From Dermabacteraceae bacterium TAE3-ERU5 (lineage in GTDB: Bacteria; Actinomycetota; Actinomycetes; Actinomycetales; Dermabacteraceae), in NCBI GenBank assembly GCA_019218375.1, contig JAHUUK010000006.1:62001-126000 (forward strand): 64,000 bases of DNA. The letters run 5' to 3'. Under the pieces are notes generated by a model. The model saw only the letters and a list, made by a program, of their open reading frames with translations. It did not search any database and was not told where the DNA came from. Below, one piece after another: positions 47,105 through 56,461 of this stretch. Position 1 is the stretch's first letter. Each line of letters opens with the position of its first letter. The position numbers and the translations under genes were made by a program.

Positions 47105-48400
47105 ATGACCCGTCCCGTTTCCCGTCGCGCCCTGCTGGGCATGGGAGCGCTCTCCCTCACCCTCGCGGGCTGCGCAGGCACCGGCGGCAGCACCTCCGGC
47201 GGAGGTTCCGACGACAACACCCTGCAGTTCTGGTCGAACCACCCCGGCACCTCCAAGGCTCTCGAGCAGGAGCTGATCGCGGGCTTCGAGAAGCAGTCCG
47301 ACGGCGTCAAGGTACAGCTGATTGACGGCGGTAAGGATTACGAAGAGGTAGCGCAGAAATTCAACGCCGCGCTTTCCGGCGGTCAGCTTCCCGACATCGT
47401 GGTGGTTTCCGATACCACCTGGTTCAACTTTGCGCTTAACGGCCAGCTCACACCGCTGGAGGACCTCTACCAGAAGGCCGGCGTGAACGCGGACGACTAC
47501 GTCAAGCCCCTCTACGCCGATTACGACTACAACGGCAAGCACTACGCCCTGCCCTACTCCCGTTCCACCCCGCTGTTCTACTACAACAAGGACCTGTGGC
47601 AGAAGGCCGGTCTGCCCGACCGTGGCCCCGAGTCCTGGGAAGAAATGCGGGAATGGGCCGGTGTGCTCAAGTCCAAGGCGGGCGTCAACCTGGGCGTTGT
47701 GACCGCGAACGGCGCTAACTACCTGGACTGGATCTTCCAGGGCGTGGTGTGGTCGTTCGGCGGCGCCATGTCCAAGGGCTTCACCCCTACCTTCAACGAC
47801 CCGAAGACCCTGCACGCCGCGGAGTTCCTGCAGGAGTTTAAGAAGTCGGGCCTGTTCGACGTCACCAACGATCCCGGCCCGGTGTTCGCCGCAGGCCAGG
47901 CCGCCGCCACCGCGCAGTCCACCGGCTCCCTCAAGGGCCTGCTGGAGGCTACCAACGGCAAGTTCGAGCTGGGCACCGCATTCATGCCCGGCCCGAAGGG
48001 CGAATCCTGCCCGGCCGGTGGCGCGGGGCTGGCGATCCCGGCCGGTATCTCCGAAGAACGCAAGATCAAAGCGCTCAAGGCGATCGAGTTCCTGACCAAC
48101 ACCGAATCGACGAGCACCTTCGCGCGCGGCACCGGTTACATGCCGGTGCGCACGTCGGCCCTCGAATCCGAGTCGATCAAGCAGTACCTGACCGAGGTGC
48201 CGCAGGCACAGACCGCGCTCGAGCAGCTGCCGTTCACGAAGCCGCAGGACGCGGCCCGCGTATTCGTTGCCGGTGGCGGCAAGCAGATCGGCGGCGCGCT
48301 CGACAAGATCGTGCAGGGGCAGAGCGCCACCGAGGTGTTCGGGCAGCTCCAGACCTGGATGGAGCCGAAGCTCGCGGTACTGGAAAAGAAGGCTAAGTAA
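47105..48400 (+). CDS. ugpB: Solute-binding lipoprotein (UgpB-like)
   Basis: 431 residues. Signal sequence with lipobox LAGC (C22). The mature part has LQFWSNHPGTSKALEQELI, GGQLPDIVVVSDTTWF and YSRSTPLFYYNKDLW, with AGLPDRGPESWEEM. These resemble UgpB, the glycerol-3-phosphate / glycerophosphodiester binding protein. The nearby glp genes support this, but a sugar ligand is possible. AAGGAGA supports the ATG. Confidence 0.8.
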   Translation: MTRPVSRRALLGMGALSLTLAGCAGTGGSTSGGGSDDNTLQFWSNHPGTSKALEQELIAGFEKQSDGVKVQLIDGGKDYEEVAQKFNAALSGGQLPDIVVVSDTTWFNFALNGQLTPLEDLYQKAGVNADDYVKPLYADYDYNGKHYALPYSRSTPLFYYNKDLWQKAGLPDRGPESWEEMREWAGVLKSKAGVNLGVVTANGANYLDWIFQGVVWSFGGAMSKGFTPTFNDPKTLHAAEFLQEFKKSGLFDVTNDPGPVFAAGQAAATAQSTGSLKGLLEATNGKFELGTAFMPGPKGESCPAGGAGLAIPAGISEERKIKALKAIEFLTNTESTSTFARGTGYMPVRTSALESESIKQYLTEVPQAQTALEQLPFTKPQDAARVFVAGGGKQIGGALDKIVQGQSATEVFGQLQTWMEPKLAVLEKKAK

Positions 48401-48403
48401 AAC

Positions 48404-49513
48404 ATGGCGGCAGTGACCTACGAGGGGGCTACCCTCACCTACCCCGGCAGTTCCAAACCGGCGGTGTCCGGGCTTGATCTGCACGTGTCCGACGGTGAGT
48501 TTTTGGTGCTGGTCGGCCCGTCCGGCAGCGGCAAATCCACCGCGCTACGGATGCTGGCGGGGCTGGAAAAGGTGACCGACGGGCGGATCTTGATCGGGGA
48601 GAGGGACGTTTCGCACGTTTCCCCCAAGGACAGGGACGTAGCGATGGTTTTCCAGAGCTACGCCCTCTACCCGAACATGACCGTGCGCGAAAACATGGGG
48701 TTCGCGCTGCGTAACATCGGTACTCCCCGCGCAGAGATCCACGAACGGGTCACCGAGGCGGCCCGGATCCTGCACCTGGATGGACTGCTGGAACGCAAAC
48801 CGAAGGCCCTCTCGGGAGGTCAGCGCCAGCGTGTGGCGATGGGGCGCGCCATCGTGCGCCGCCCCGCCGTGTTCTGCATGGACGAACCGCTCTCGAACCT
48901 GGATGCGAAACTGCGCGTTTCCACCAGGGCGGAGATCGCGGCCCTGCAGCGCAGGCTCGGCACCACCACCGTCTACGTCACCCACGACCAGGTGGAGGCG
49001 ATGACGATGGGGCACCGGGTGGCGGTGCTTTCCGACGGTGTGCTGCAGCAGGTGGCGACACCCGAGGAGCTGTACCTGAACCCGGTGAACCTGTTCGTAG
49101 CCACCTTTATGGGCTCCCCGGCGATGAACCTGCTAACCGCGCCTGTCAGCGGTGATCGCGCGGTGCTGGCCCCCGGCGTGGAACTGGAGGTGCCGCGTGC
49201 GGCCCTCAATTCCCTCACTGGCGGCGAGATCGTGGCGGGTATCCGCTCCGAGGAGTGGGAACTGTGTGCTCCCGGTACCGACGGCGCGATCACTCTGCAG
49301 GTGCAGCAGGTGGAGGCGCTCGGCTCCGAATCGTTCGCCTACTGCCACCCCGTCGGCCTGCACGCCAGCGTTTCCACCGCGGCCCCGCTGGTAGTGGTGC
49401 GCCTGGATCGCCGCGTCAGCACCCGTCCGGAGGAGACCCTGACGGTGCAGCCCAGCCTGGAAGACGTGCGCTGGTTCGATCCGCGTACGGGAGTAGCGCT
49501 GCCGCGCGCATAA
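48404..49513 (+). CDS. ugpC: ABC transporter ATP-binding protein (UgpC/MsmK type)
   Basis: 369 residues: [20 protein letters not shown] (Walker A), LSGGQRQRVAMGRAI (signature), VFCMDEPLSNLDAKLR (Walker B) and YVTHDQVEAMTMG. A C-terminal TOBE/regulatory domain runs from about residue 240. Three bases after ugpB. It energises UgpAE. Confidence 0.88.
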   Translation: MAAVTYEGATLTYPGSSKPAVSGLDLHVSDGEFLVLVGPSGSGKSTALRMLAGLEKVTDGRILIGERDVSHVSPKDRDVAMVFQSYALYPNMTVRENMGFALRNIGTPRAEIHERVTEAARILHLDGLLERKPKALSGGQRQRVAMGRAIVRRPAVFCMDEPLSNLDAKLRVSTRAEIAALQRRLGTTTVYVTHDQVEAMTMGHRVAVLSDGVLQQVATPEELYLNPVNLFVATFMGSPAMNLLTAPVSGDRAVLAPGVELEVPRAALNSLTGGEIVAGIRSEEWELCAPGTDGAITLQVQQVEALGSESFAYCHPVGLHASVSTAAPLVVVRLDRRVSTRPEETLTVQPSLEDVRWFDPRTGVALPRA

Positions 49514-49521
49514 ATCCTGCT

Positions 49522-49563
49522 GCCCGTGTGCCCGCCCGACTTCGCGTTGGGCGGCGCACGGGC
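49522..49563 (+). terminator. Hairpin between ugpC and fdhD
   Basis: Outer stem GCCCGTG (49522-49528) with CACGGGC (49557-49563) plus an inner GCCCGCCC/GGGCGGC pairing. TAGGGT (49565-49570) directly after it, 7 nt before the fdhD ATG, looks like the -10 of the next transcript. Confidence 0.6.
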
Positions 49564-49577
49564 ATAGGGTTGTTTAC

Positions 49578-50486
49578 ATGGGTCGTATCACGCAATCGCG
49601 CAAGATAACTTCCGTCCGTATCCGGGACGGCCGCCTCTACCACGCCGAAAAACCGGATCTGGTGGCGGTTGAGGAACCGCTTGACGTCCGCCTGAACGGC
49701 AAAGAGCTAACCCTCACGATGCGCACCCCCGGTAATGATGTGGAGCTGGTGCACGGTTTTCTGCACGCGGAGGGCCTGATCCGTAGCCGCGAGGACGTGC
49801 TGGAGGCCCGCTACTGCGACGGCGCTGTGGTGGAGGACGATTCCGGTTTTGCCCGCAACACCTACAACGTAATGAACGTAAAGACCCGCGATGCGCGGGT
49901 CATGCCCCTGGCTATCCGCCAGTTCACCCAGACTTCCGCCTGCGGCGTCTGCGGTAAGGCCAGCATTGATGCCGTGGTCACCAAGGGGCGCTTCCCGATT
50001 ACCGACGACTGGCGGGTGGATCCGGCCACGATATTTCGCGCTGTCAGCCAGATTTCCTCCGGCCAGCAGGTTTTCTCTAAGACCGGCGGCGTGCACGCGG
50101 CAGCGCTTGCCACCCGCGACGGCAGGGTGCTGGTGGTGCGGGAGGACGTCGGCCGACACAACGCGGTAGACAAGGTGATCGGCTGGGCCATCGCCGAGGA
50201 TCTGCTACCCCTGAGCGAACACATGCTTATCGTTTCCTCCCGCGCCAGCTTCGAGATTACGCAGAAGGCCTACATGGCGGGCATCCCCCTGCTGGTGTGC
50301 GTCTCCGCCCCCAGCTCGCTCGCGCTGGATACCGCCGAGAGGGTGGGCATGAGCGTGTGCGCATTCACCCGCGTTGCGGGAGAGGGCGATGCGGCTAAGA
50401 AGCGCGGGGGAGACGCCCCCGGCGACGGCCGCATGAACGTCTACACCCACCCGCAGCGGCTGGACCTCTCCGGCAGCGAGTCCTAG
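49578..50486 (+). CDS. fdhD: Formate dehydrogenase sulfurtransferase FdhD
   Basis: 302 residues. The key CxxC loop is SACGVCGKASID; other family parts are PGNDVELVHGFLHAEGLI, KTGGVHAAALA, REDVGRHNAVDKVIGWA and SSRASFEITQKA. FdhD passes sulfur to the molybdenum cofactor of formate dehydrogenase-type enzymes; the likely client is the oxidoreductase at 56.5-58.8 kb. Leaderless start is likely. Its TAG overlaps that of the convergent regulator within CTAG. Confidence 0.95.
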   Translation: MGRITQSRKITSVRIRDGRLYHAEKPDLVAVEEPLDVRLNGKELTLTMRTPGNDVELVHGFLHAEGLIRSREDVLEARYCDGAVVEDDSGFARNTYNVMNVKTRDARVMPLAIRQFTQTSACGVCGKASIDAVVTKGRFPITDDWRVDPATIFRAVSQISSGQQVFSKTGGVHAAALATRDGRVLVVREDVGRHNAVDKVIGWAIAEDLLPLSEHMLIVSSRASFEITQKAYMAGIPLLVCVSAPSSLALDTAERVGMSVCAFTRVAGEGDAAKKRGGDAPGDGRMNVYTHPQRLDLSGSES

Positions 50487-51457
50487 CGCCCCGCCTCCGC
50501 ACCGCAGCGCGCCAGCATTTCCTGCGCCGTGGCATCGTCCACCACCAGATCGGTCGCGGTGCCCGCGTGCAGGGCAGCGCGCAGGGCAGCGGCCTTGTCT
50601 ATGCCCGACACAACCAGTAGCCGCCGTGGGATCTGCGCCAGGTCTGCCGGGCTGGGGCCCGAGCAGCGCCGGTTCATCTCGATGTCTTGCCAGCTTCCGT
50701 CCTCGCGCAAGAAGCGCGTGCAGACGTCCCCGACCACGCCCTGTTCACGCAGCCGGGCGATGTCGCTACTTTCCAGGTAGCCGGACGAATACACCTGCGA
50801 GGGCACGCCCGCAGAGAACGTGCCTGCGCCGAATATCGCCAGCGAAGCCTCGGCCTGCAGTTCCAGCACGCGCAGCGTGGAGCGTTCCCGCCAGAGCCAT
50901 TCCCTGGTGTTTACGTGATCGAAGAAAGCGGGCACCACGAAGTGGTGCACCTCCGCCTCCAACGCGCGCCCGAACTGGGAAAGCACAGCGGAAGCGTGGC
51001 CCATTCCGCCGCCCGCCGTGTTCACGGCGCCGTTGAGCTGCACCACTTTGATGCCGCTCGGCGGTTTCGGGGTGAGCTGGCGCGCCACCGCCGCCATGGT
51101 GGTTCCCCAGGCCACTCCCACCACGGTTTGCGGGCGGGTTATTTTCTCTACCCGCTTTGCTGCCACCTGCGCCACCAGGTTCATGCGTTCGCGTTCGCTG
51201 GCGGCCGGGTTCACCTGCACCACGTTGGCGCAGACTCCGAAGCGCTCACGTATTTCTGCCTCCAGCACCGCGGGAGAAAGCCGGGGCGGATAGAGCGAAA
51301 TGGTCACCAGACCACGGTCCCGCGCATGAGCGAGGAGACGGGATACGGTGGAGCGGGAGGTGCGCAAACGGGAGGAAATCGCCTCCATCGTCGCACCCTC
51401 TTCGTAATACATTTGTGCAGCCTGAAAGGCTTTCTGGTCCCTATTTGCGCCGTCCAC
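50483..51457 (-). CDS. SorC-family transcriptional regulator
   Basis: 324 residues using GTG 51457. The helix-turn-helix is YYEEGATMEAISSRLRTSRS followed by TVSRLLAHARDRG. The sugar-phosphate-sensing domain includes VGVAWGTTMAAVAR and VVQLNGAVN. SorC regulators respond to phosphorylated sugars or polyols. Divergent from glpD, it is the obvious candidate regulator of the glycerol genes (inference). An upstream ATG at 51493 is in frame, but it would make an unusually long tip and overlap a palindrome, while AACAAT lies 6 nt before the GTG. Confidence 0.85.
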   Translation of the reverse strand: MDGANRDQKAFQAAQMYYEEGATMEAISSRLRTSRSTVSRLLAHARDRGLVTISLYPPRLSPAVLEAEIRERFGVCANVVQVNPAASERERMNLVAQVAAKRVEKITRPQTVVGVAWGTTMAAVARQLTPKPPSGIKVVQLNGAVNTAGGGMGHASAVLSQFGRALEAEVHHFVVPAFFDHVNTREWLWRERSTLRVLELQAEASLAIFGAGTFSAGVPSQVYSSGYLESSDIARLREQGVVGDVCTRFLREDGSWQDIEMNRRCSGPSPADLAQIPRRLLVVSGIDKAAALRAALHAGTATDLVVDDATAQEMLARCGAEAGR

Positions 51458-51476
51458 GCCATAATTGTTGCACGAA

Positions 51477-51492
51477 TGTTCATATTGAAGCA
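51477..51492. promoter_or_regulatory. Candidate operator between the SorC regulator and glpD
   Basis: Near-palindrome TGTTCA-TAT-TGAAGCA. It lies just upstream of the preferred regulator start and about 95 bp before glpD, placed to control both directions. A second inverted repeat, GGGAC-GAAA-GTCCC, is at 51517-51530. Confidence 0.4.
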
Positions 51493-51584
51493 TTTTGTTC
51501 GCGGCTCCTGCACGATGGGACGAAAGTCCCGCGATCTGACGACGTGCCCGCCGTGGACCGCTTCACCGTTGAAGGAGGAATACC

Positions 51585-53297
51585 GTGTCGGAAAAAGCCA
51601 CCCTATCCGTTAAGACCCGTCACCAGGATCTAGAAACCCTCGCTGCAACCAGCGCCGAGAGTCCGCTAGACGTACTGGTAGTGGGCGGTGGCGTGACCGG
51701 CGCGGGGGCTGCTTTCGACGCTTCTCTGCGCGGTCTGAGCACCGGCATCGTCGAGGCCCGCGACTGGGCCTGCGGCACCTCCTCCCGCTCCTCGAAGCTG
51801 ATGCACGGCGGCCTGCGCTACCTGGAAATGCTCGACTTCAAGCTGGTGGCCGAGGCGCTGAAGGAACGCGACCTGCTGATCCGCCGCACTGCGCCGCACA
51901 TGGTGAAGCCGATCTCCTTCGTGTTCCCGTTCGCGCGCCCCGTCTTTGACCGTGCGTTCATCGGCTCCGGCGTCATGCTCTACGACATGATGGCGCTCCG
52001 CCCCGGCGTGAAGCGCGCCGTGCCGATGCACCGCCACCACACCAAAAAGACCCTGGCCAAGCGCTTCCCCGGCCTTGACCTGGACACCATGGCGGGGGCA
52101 CTCGAATACTATGACGCGCAGATGGACGACGCGCGCTTCGTCGAGGTGCTGGTGCGCAGCGCCCGCGAACACGGTGCGGCCTGCGCGAACTACACCAGGG
52201 TCACCGGCTACCTGCACGAGGGCCGCAGGGTAGTCGGCGTTAAGGTGCGTGACGAAGAAAGCGGCAACGAATTCCCGATCTACGCCCGCTGCACCATCCT
52301 GGCCGGTGGTGTCTGGACGGAAGAACAGCAGAAGCTGGCAGAAGCCGACGCGGGGCTGAAGGTGCTCGCCTCCAAGGGTGTGCACCTGACGGTAGCCAAG
52401 GACAAGATCCCAGCCGAGGCCGGGGTCGGCATCATCACCAAGACCGAAAAGTCCGTGCTGTTCGTGATCCCGTGGGACGAATACTGGATCATCGGCACCA
52501 CCGACACCCCCTGGAAGGAAGACGTGGCAAGCCCGGTCGCCACCGGCGCGGACCTCGACTACATCCTGGAGCACGCGAACGCCGTCCTCAGCAGCAAGCT
52601 GACCCGTGACGACGTGATCGGCGTCTATGCCGGGCTGCGCCCCCTGCTGCAGCCCGTCGGCAAAGACTCCGGGGCCTCCACCAAGGTTTCGCGCGAACAC
52701 ACCGTGATGGAGGTCGAGCCGGGCCTGTCGGCCATCGCCGGCGGCAAGTACACGACCTACCGCGTGATGGCGGAGGACGTAGTGGACTTCGCTATCCGCG
52801 ACACCTTCGCGGACCGCGCCTGCCTCACCGAATCGGTGCCCGTCCTGGGCGCGCAGGGGCTGGGCGAGGTCACGGCGCGTGCCGACGAAATCATGGCCCG
52901 CTACGGCTTCGACCGGGTGCGCTTCGATCGCCTGATCATGCGTTACGGTTCGCTTCTGCCGCAGCTGCTGGAAATGATCGACGCGGACGAGCAGCTGGGC
53001 AAACCGCTGGCAAAGGCACCCCGCTACCTGCGGGCCGAGGCCCTCTACGCGGCCCGCTACGAGGGGGCGCTGCACCTGGAGGACCTCATGGAACGCCGGA
53101 TGCGCCTCAATTACGAAGTGTCCGACCGCGGCGCCGGTGCCGCCGAGGAAGTTTCGCACCTGGTTGCGGAAGAACTCGGCTGGGACGACGCCCGTCGGCA
53201 GGAAGAACTCGAGCTGTTCCGGGCGCACGTTGCCGGACAGCTCGCGGCGGAACAGACCGCCACAGATGCCGCAGCAGTGCAGGGGCTTAGCGCCTGA
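51585..53297 (+). CDS. glpD: Glycerol-3-phosphate dehydrogenase, FAD-dependent
   Basis: 570 residues. FAD-binding VLVVGGGVTGAGAAFDASLR at about 29-48, then GTSSRSSKLMHGGLRYLE (GlpD signature), YYDAQMDDARFVEVLV, and IGTTDTPW with YAGLRPLLQP. The C-terminal cap domain follows. It oxidises glycerol-3-phosphate to dihydroxyacetone phosphate and feeds electrons to quinone at the membrane. GAAGGAGG before the GTG is strong. First gene of the glpD-glpF-glpK run. Confidence 0.96.
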   Translation: MSEKATLSVKTRHQDLETLAATSAESPLDVLVVGGGVTGAGAAFDASLRGLSTGIVEARDWACGTSSRSSKLMHGGLRYLEMLDFKLVAEALKERDLLIRRTAPHMVKPISFVFPFARPVFDRAFIGSGVMLYDMMALRPGVKRAVPMHRHHTKKTLAKRFPGLDLDTMAGALEYYDAQMDDARFVEVLVRSAREHGAACANYTRVTGYLHEGRRVVGVKVRDEESGNEFPIYARCTILAGGVWTEEQQKLAEADAGLKVLASKGVHLTVAKDKIPAEAGVGIITKTEKSVLFVIPWDEYWIIGTTDTPWKEDVASPVATGADLDYILEHANAVLSSKLTRDDVIGVYAGLRPLLQPVGKDSGASTKVSREHTVMEVEPGLSAIAGGKYTTYRVMAEDVVDFAIRDTFADRACLTESVPVLGAQGLGEVTARADEIMARYGFDRVRFDRLIMRYGSLLPQLLEMIDADEQLGKPLAKAPRYLRAEALYAARYEGALHLEDLMERRMRLNYEVSDRGAGAAEEVSHLVAEELGWDDARRQEELELFRAHVAGQLAAEQTATDAAAVQGLSA

Positions 53298-53353
53298 AAA
53301 AGCTAAGCGCCTAACTCTGCTTAACCGGTGAGGGCATATCCCCCACCGGAACC

Positions 53354-53383
53354 CCGTCGGGGTGCGCAGATGCGCCCCGACGG
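53354..53383 (+). promoter_or_regulatory. Intercistronic hairpin glpD-glpF
   Basis: CCGTCGGG pairs with CCCGACGG, plus GCGC/GCGC inside with a two-base bulge and an AGAT loop. There is no T-run, so it may protect or process mRNA, or partly terminate, setting glpD versus glpFK levels. Confidence 0.5.
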
Positions 53384-53469
53384 TGGCCAAGCGCCAAAAA
53401 TGGCCCGTCTACCCCTATCCAACCTGCGGGCCACATATCCCTTACCTAAACTCAACGAGGAGAAATCGC

Positions 53470-54225
53470 GTGGTTGCAACAATTTTCTTGCATGAAATCG
53501 CGGGTACCGCGATGCTGCTGCTGCTCGGCGGCGGCGTGGTAGCAAACGTCATTTTGACCAAGACGAAGGGAAACGGCGGCGGCTGGCTGCTAATTAACTT
53601 CGGTTGGGGCCTTGCCGTGTTTGCGGGTGTTTACGTCGCCTACGCCTCCGGCGCGCACCTGAACCCGGCCGTCACCTTCGGCCTGCTGGCGAACGGGAGC
53701 GACCTGTTCGGCGGCAACCCCGACCTGGGTATTCCCGCGGTTCCCGCCACCGCAGGCAACGTGGCGGCATACCTGGTGGCGCAGCTCATCGGCGCTTTCC
53801 TCGGTGCCGTGCTGGCCTGGCTGTGCTACAAGAACCACTTCGATCAGGAAACCAACGCTGGCACCATTCTCGGCGTGTTCTCCACCGGCCCGGAGATCCG
53901 TAACTACGGCTGGAACTTCCTCACCGAGGTTGTGGCTACCTTCGTGCTGGTGTTCGTGATCTTGCAGTTCGGCAAGACCCCGTCGGGCATGGGTCCGCTG
54001 CCGGTGGCGCTGCTCGTGGTTGGTATCGGTGCCAGCCTGGGTGGCCCGACCGGATACGCCATTAACCCGGCCCGTGACCTCGGCCCCCGTATCGCCCACC
54101 AGATTCTGCCGATCCCGCACAAGGGCGGCTCCGACTGGGCCTACTCGTGGGTGCCGATCGTCGGCCCCCTCGTAGGCGGTGTGCTGGCTGGCCTGGCAGC
54201 GAAGCTCTACACGACGTTCATCTAA
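53470..54225 (+). CDS. glpF: Glycerol facilitator (aquaglyceroporin)
   Basis: 251 residues, six helices and two half-helices. NPA motifs are SGAHLNPAVTFG and GYAINPARDLGPR. The longer spacing and the D after NPAR indicate a glycerol channel rather than a water-only aquaporin. The GTG at 53470 (VVATIFLHEIAGTAML) is chosen because of GAGGAGA about 7 nt upstream; the open frame before it is non-coding in character. Confidence 0.95.
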   Translation: MVATIFLHEIAGTAMLLLLGGGVVANVILTKTKGNGGGWLLINFGWGLAVFAGVYVAYASGAHLNPAVTFGLLANGSDLFGGNPDLGIPAVPATAGNVAAYLVAQLIGAFLGAVLAWLCYKNHFDQETNAGTILGVFSTGPEIRNYGWNFLTEVVATFVLVFVILQFGKTPSGMGPLPVALLVVGIGASLGGPTGYAINPARDLGPRIAHQILPIPHKGGSDWAYSWVPIVGPLVGGVLAGLAAKLYTTFI

Positions 54226-54258
54226 AAACGGCAAAAGCTCGATACCGAAGGAGTCATC

Positions 54259-55794
54259 ATGAGCAACACCCCCATGTACGTTATGGCGATCGACCAGGGC
54301 ACCACGTCCACCCGCGCCATCATCTTCGACCACGCGGGCAAGATCGTCGCCACCGGCCAGAAGGAACACCAGCAGATCTTCCCGAAGTCCGGCTGGGTTG
54401 AGCACGATCCGCTGGAAATCTGGCGCAACACCCGCTCCGTGGTTGGCGAGGCGCTCAGCGAGGCGGAAATCAACCGCCACCAGCTCGCCGCAGTCGGCAT
54501 CACCAACCAGCGGGAAACCGCCGTGGTTTGGGACAAGACCACCGGCGAACCTGTCTACAACGCCATCGTTTGGCAGGACACCCGCACCCAGAAGATCTGC
54601 AACGAACTGGCTGGTGACGAGGGCGCTGACAAGTACAAGCAGCGCGTCGGCCTGCCGCTGGCCACCTACTTCTCCGGCCCCAAGATCAAGTGGATCCTCG
54701 ACAACGTTGAGGGCGCACGGGAAAAGGCCGAGGCGGGCGATCTGCTCTTCGGCAACACCGACTCCTGGCTGGTCTGGAACCTGACCGGCGGTGTTAACGG
54801 CGGCGTGCACGTCACCGACGTCACCAACGCCTCGCGCACCATGCTGATGAACATCGACACCCTCGACTGGAACGAAGAAATTTGTGCCGACATGTCGATC
54901 CCGGTTTCGATGCTGCCCGAGATCAAGTCCTCCTCCGAGGTCTACGGTTACGGCCGCAAGCAGGGTCTGCTGATCGACACCCCGATCGCGGGCATCCTGG
55001 GCGACCAGCAGGCCGCCACCTTCGGCCAGGCCTGCTTCGAAAAGGGCATGGCTAAGAACACCTACGGCACCGGCAACTTCATGCTGATCAACACCGGCGA
55101 GGAGCTGGTGCACAGCGAGAACGGCCTGCTCACCACCGTCTGCTACAAGATCGGTGACAACAAGCCGGTGTACGCGCTCGAAGGCTCCGTGGCCGTTACC
55201 GGCTCGCTCGTGCAGTGGGTGCGCGACAACCTGGGCCTCATCAAGGATGCCCCGGAAATCGAGAAGCTCGCCAAGCAGGTGGACGATAACGGCGGCTGCT
55301 TCGTGGTTCCCGCGTTCTCCGGCCTGTTCGCTCCCTACTGGAAGTCGGACGCGCGTGGCACCATCGTCGGCCTGACCCGGTACGTGAACAAGAACCACAT
55401 CGCTCGCGCCACCCTGGAGGCCACCGCTTTCCAGTCGCGCGACCTGCTCGATGCGATGAACGCCGACTCCGGTGTGGCGCTCACCGAGCTGAAGGTAGAC
55501 GGCGGCATGGTCAAGAACGAAACCCTCATGCAGTTCCAGGCCGACATCCTGGGCGTGCCGGTGGTGCGGCCGGAGGTCATCGAAACCACCGCGCTCGGTG
55601 CGGCCTACGCCGCGGGTATCGCGGTCGGATTCTGGAACGGTGAACAGGACGTTATCGACAACTGGTCCGAGGACAAGCGCTGGGAGCCGAACATGGACGA
55701 GGAAACGCGCGAGCGTTACCACCGCCTGTGGAAGAAGGCTGTCGAGCGTTCCTTCGACTGGATGGACGAGGACGTAGAGGAGCTTTACGGCTGA
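54259..55794 (+). CDS. glpK: Glycerol kinase
   Basis: 511 residues, normal length. [67 protein letters not shown] and [13 protein letters not shown] are all FGGY/GlpK signatures. It traps incoming glycerol as glycerol-3-phosphate for GlpD. GAAGGAG lies about 7 nt before the ATG. Terminated by the hairpin at 55847. Confidence 0.98.
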   Translation: MSNTPMYVMAIDQGTTSTRAIIFDHAGKIVATGQKEHQQIFPKSGWVEHDPLEIWRNTRSVVGEALSEAEINRHQLAAVGITNQRETAVVWDKTTGEPVYNAIVWQDTRTQKICNELAGDEGADKYKQRVGLPLATYFSGPKIKWILDNVEGAREKAEAGDLLFGNTDSWLVWNLTGGVNGGVHVTDVTNASRTMLMNIDTLDWNEEICADMSIPVSMLPEIKSSSEVYGYGRKQGLLIDTPIAGILGDQQAATFGQACFEKGMAKNTYGTGNFMLINTGEELVHSENGLLTTVCYKIGDNKPVYALEGSVAVTGSLVQWVRDNLGLIKDAPEIEKLAKQVDDNGGCFVVPAFSGLFAPYWKSDARGTIVGLTRYVNKNHIARATLEATAFQSRDLLDAMNADSGVALTELKVDGGMVKNETLMQFQADILGVPVVRPEVIETTALGAAYAAGIAVGFWNGEQDVIDNWSEDKRWEPNMDEETRERYHRLWKKAVERSFDWMDEDVEELYG

Positions 55795-55846
55795 TAGCCG
55801 AAAAGGTTTCGTACCCCTCTGGGGAGATGGGGAACGGATAAAGAGC

Positions 55847-55877
55847 GAGGGCGGTGCGCCAACGGCGCACCGCCCTC
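55847..55877. terminator. Terminator between glpK and the cupin gene
   Basis: Perfect 14-bp stem (55847-55860 with 55864-55877), AAC loop, followed by TGCTTT; lies between convergent genes and can serve both. Confidence 0.8.
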
Positions 55878-55896
55878 TGCTTTGGTGTGCGGAGGC

Positions 55897-56292
55897 TTAG
55901 TGGCGTTCCCCGGTCAGCATGAACAGCTGCAGCACGTTACGCTCGGGCGCGTCCTGCGGGCAGTCCACCCGGTGCACCACCATGTCTTTCAGGTGTAACA
56001 CGCTGCCCGCCGTGAGCCGGTAGGTCTGGCCGTCGCAGCCAAAATCGAGTATTCCCTCGATGCACTGCACCATGATCGGGTGCGCGGCCCGGTGGTCGGC
56101 CAGCTCCTGGCCGGGGGAGAACGTGAACACGATCAGATTCGCGCCGTCTGCCTTGAGCAGCCGCTTTACGCCGGGCAGGTTTTCGCGCGGCGCGGGAGCG
56201 TCGGCCACCGTATCCACCAGGGAAAGCGCGCCGCCGTGCGGGTCTACTTCCGGGGCGCCGAACGTGTCTGGCCTGTTGATGGGGGTTTCCAT
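55897..56292 (-). CDS. Cupin-domain protein
   Basis: 131 residues, single cupin barrel. Motif 1 is seen as GQELADHRAAHPIMVQCIEG and motif 2 around LKDMVVHRVDCPQDAP. Two or three His are in metal-binding positions (H67/H71-like and the later H). Similar small cupins buffer or sense metabolites; the ligand is unknown. It might be cotranscribed with the oxidoreductase upstream on the same strand, but a strong hairpin separates them. Confidence 0.82.
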   Translation of the reverse strand: METPINRPDTFGAPEVDPHGGALSLVDTVADAPAPRENLPGVKRLLKADGANLIVFTFSPGQELADHRAAHPIMVQCIEGILDFGCDGQTYRLTAGSVLHLKDMVVHRVDCPQDAPERNVLQLFMLTGERH

Positions 56293-56401
56293 GCCTGATC
56301 TGCCTGCTTTCGCTCGGATTCATGCGGGGCTTTCGGGGTTTCTTGCCCGTGCCAGTATCGCCGTACGCGGCTGGGATTTACTAGGGCGCTACTACGTATA
56401 A
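56291..56401 (+). CDS. Possible 36-residue ORF
   Basis: ATG 56291 overlaps the cupin start codon on the other strand (CATG). It reads MPDLPAFARIHAGLSGFLAR and ends GRYYV. No ribosome site or -10 box at the right place supports it. Listed only because nothing else explains the 110 bp between the cupin gene and the hairpin. Confidence 0.15.
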   Translation: MPDLPAFARIHAGLSGFLARASIAVRGWDLLGRYYV

Positions 56402-56445
56402 AGGCCGGGCCCCGGAAGCAATCGCTGCCTCCGGGGCCCGGCCTT
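56401..56445 (-). terminator. Terminator of the FdhF/YdeP-type gene
   Basis: 16-bp perfect stem AAGGCCGGGCCCCGGA (56401-56416) with 56430-56445, extended by AGCA/TGCC-like imperfect pairing. On the minus strand it ends CCTTTATACG. Confidence 0.8.
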
Positions 56446-56461
56446 CTCGGTTATTTACGCC

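Noticed and set aside
49578-50486. FdhD as part of the ugp operon
   Set aside because: A hairpin and an independent -10 box lie between ugpC and fdhD.
53590-55722. 710-codon minus-strand ORF across glpF and glpK
   Set aside because: It spans two well-defined genes on the other strand and has His/Val-rich antisense composition.
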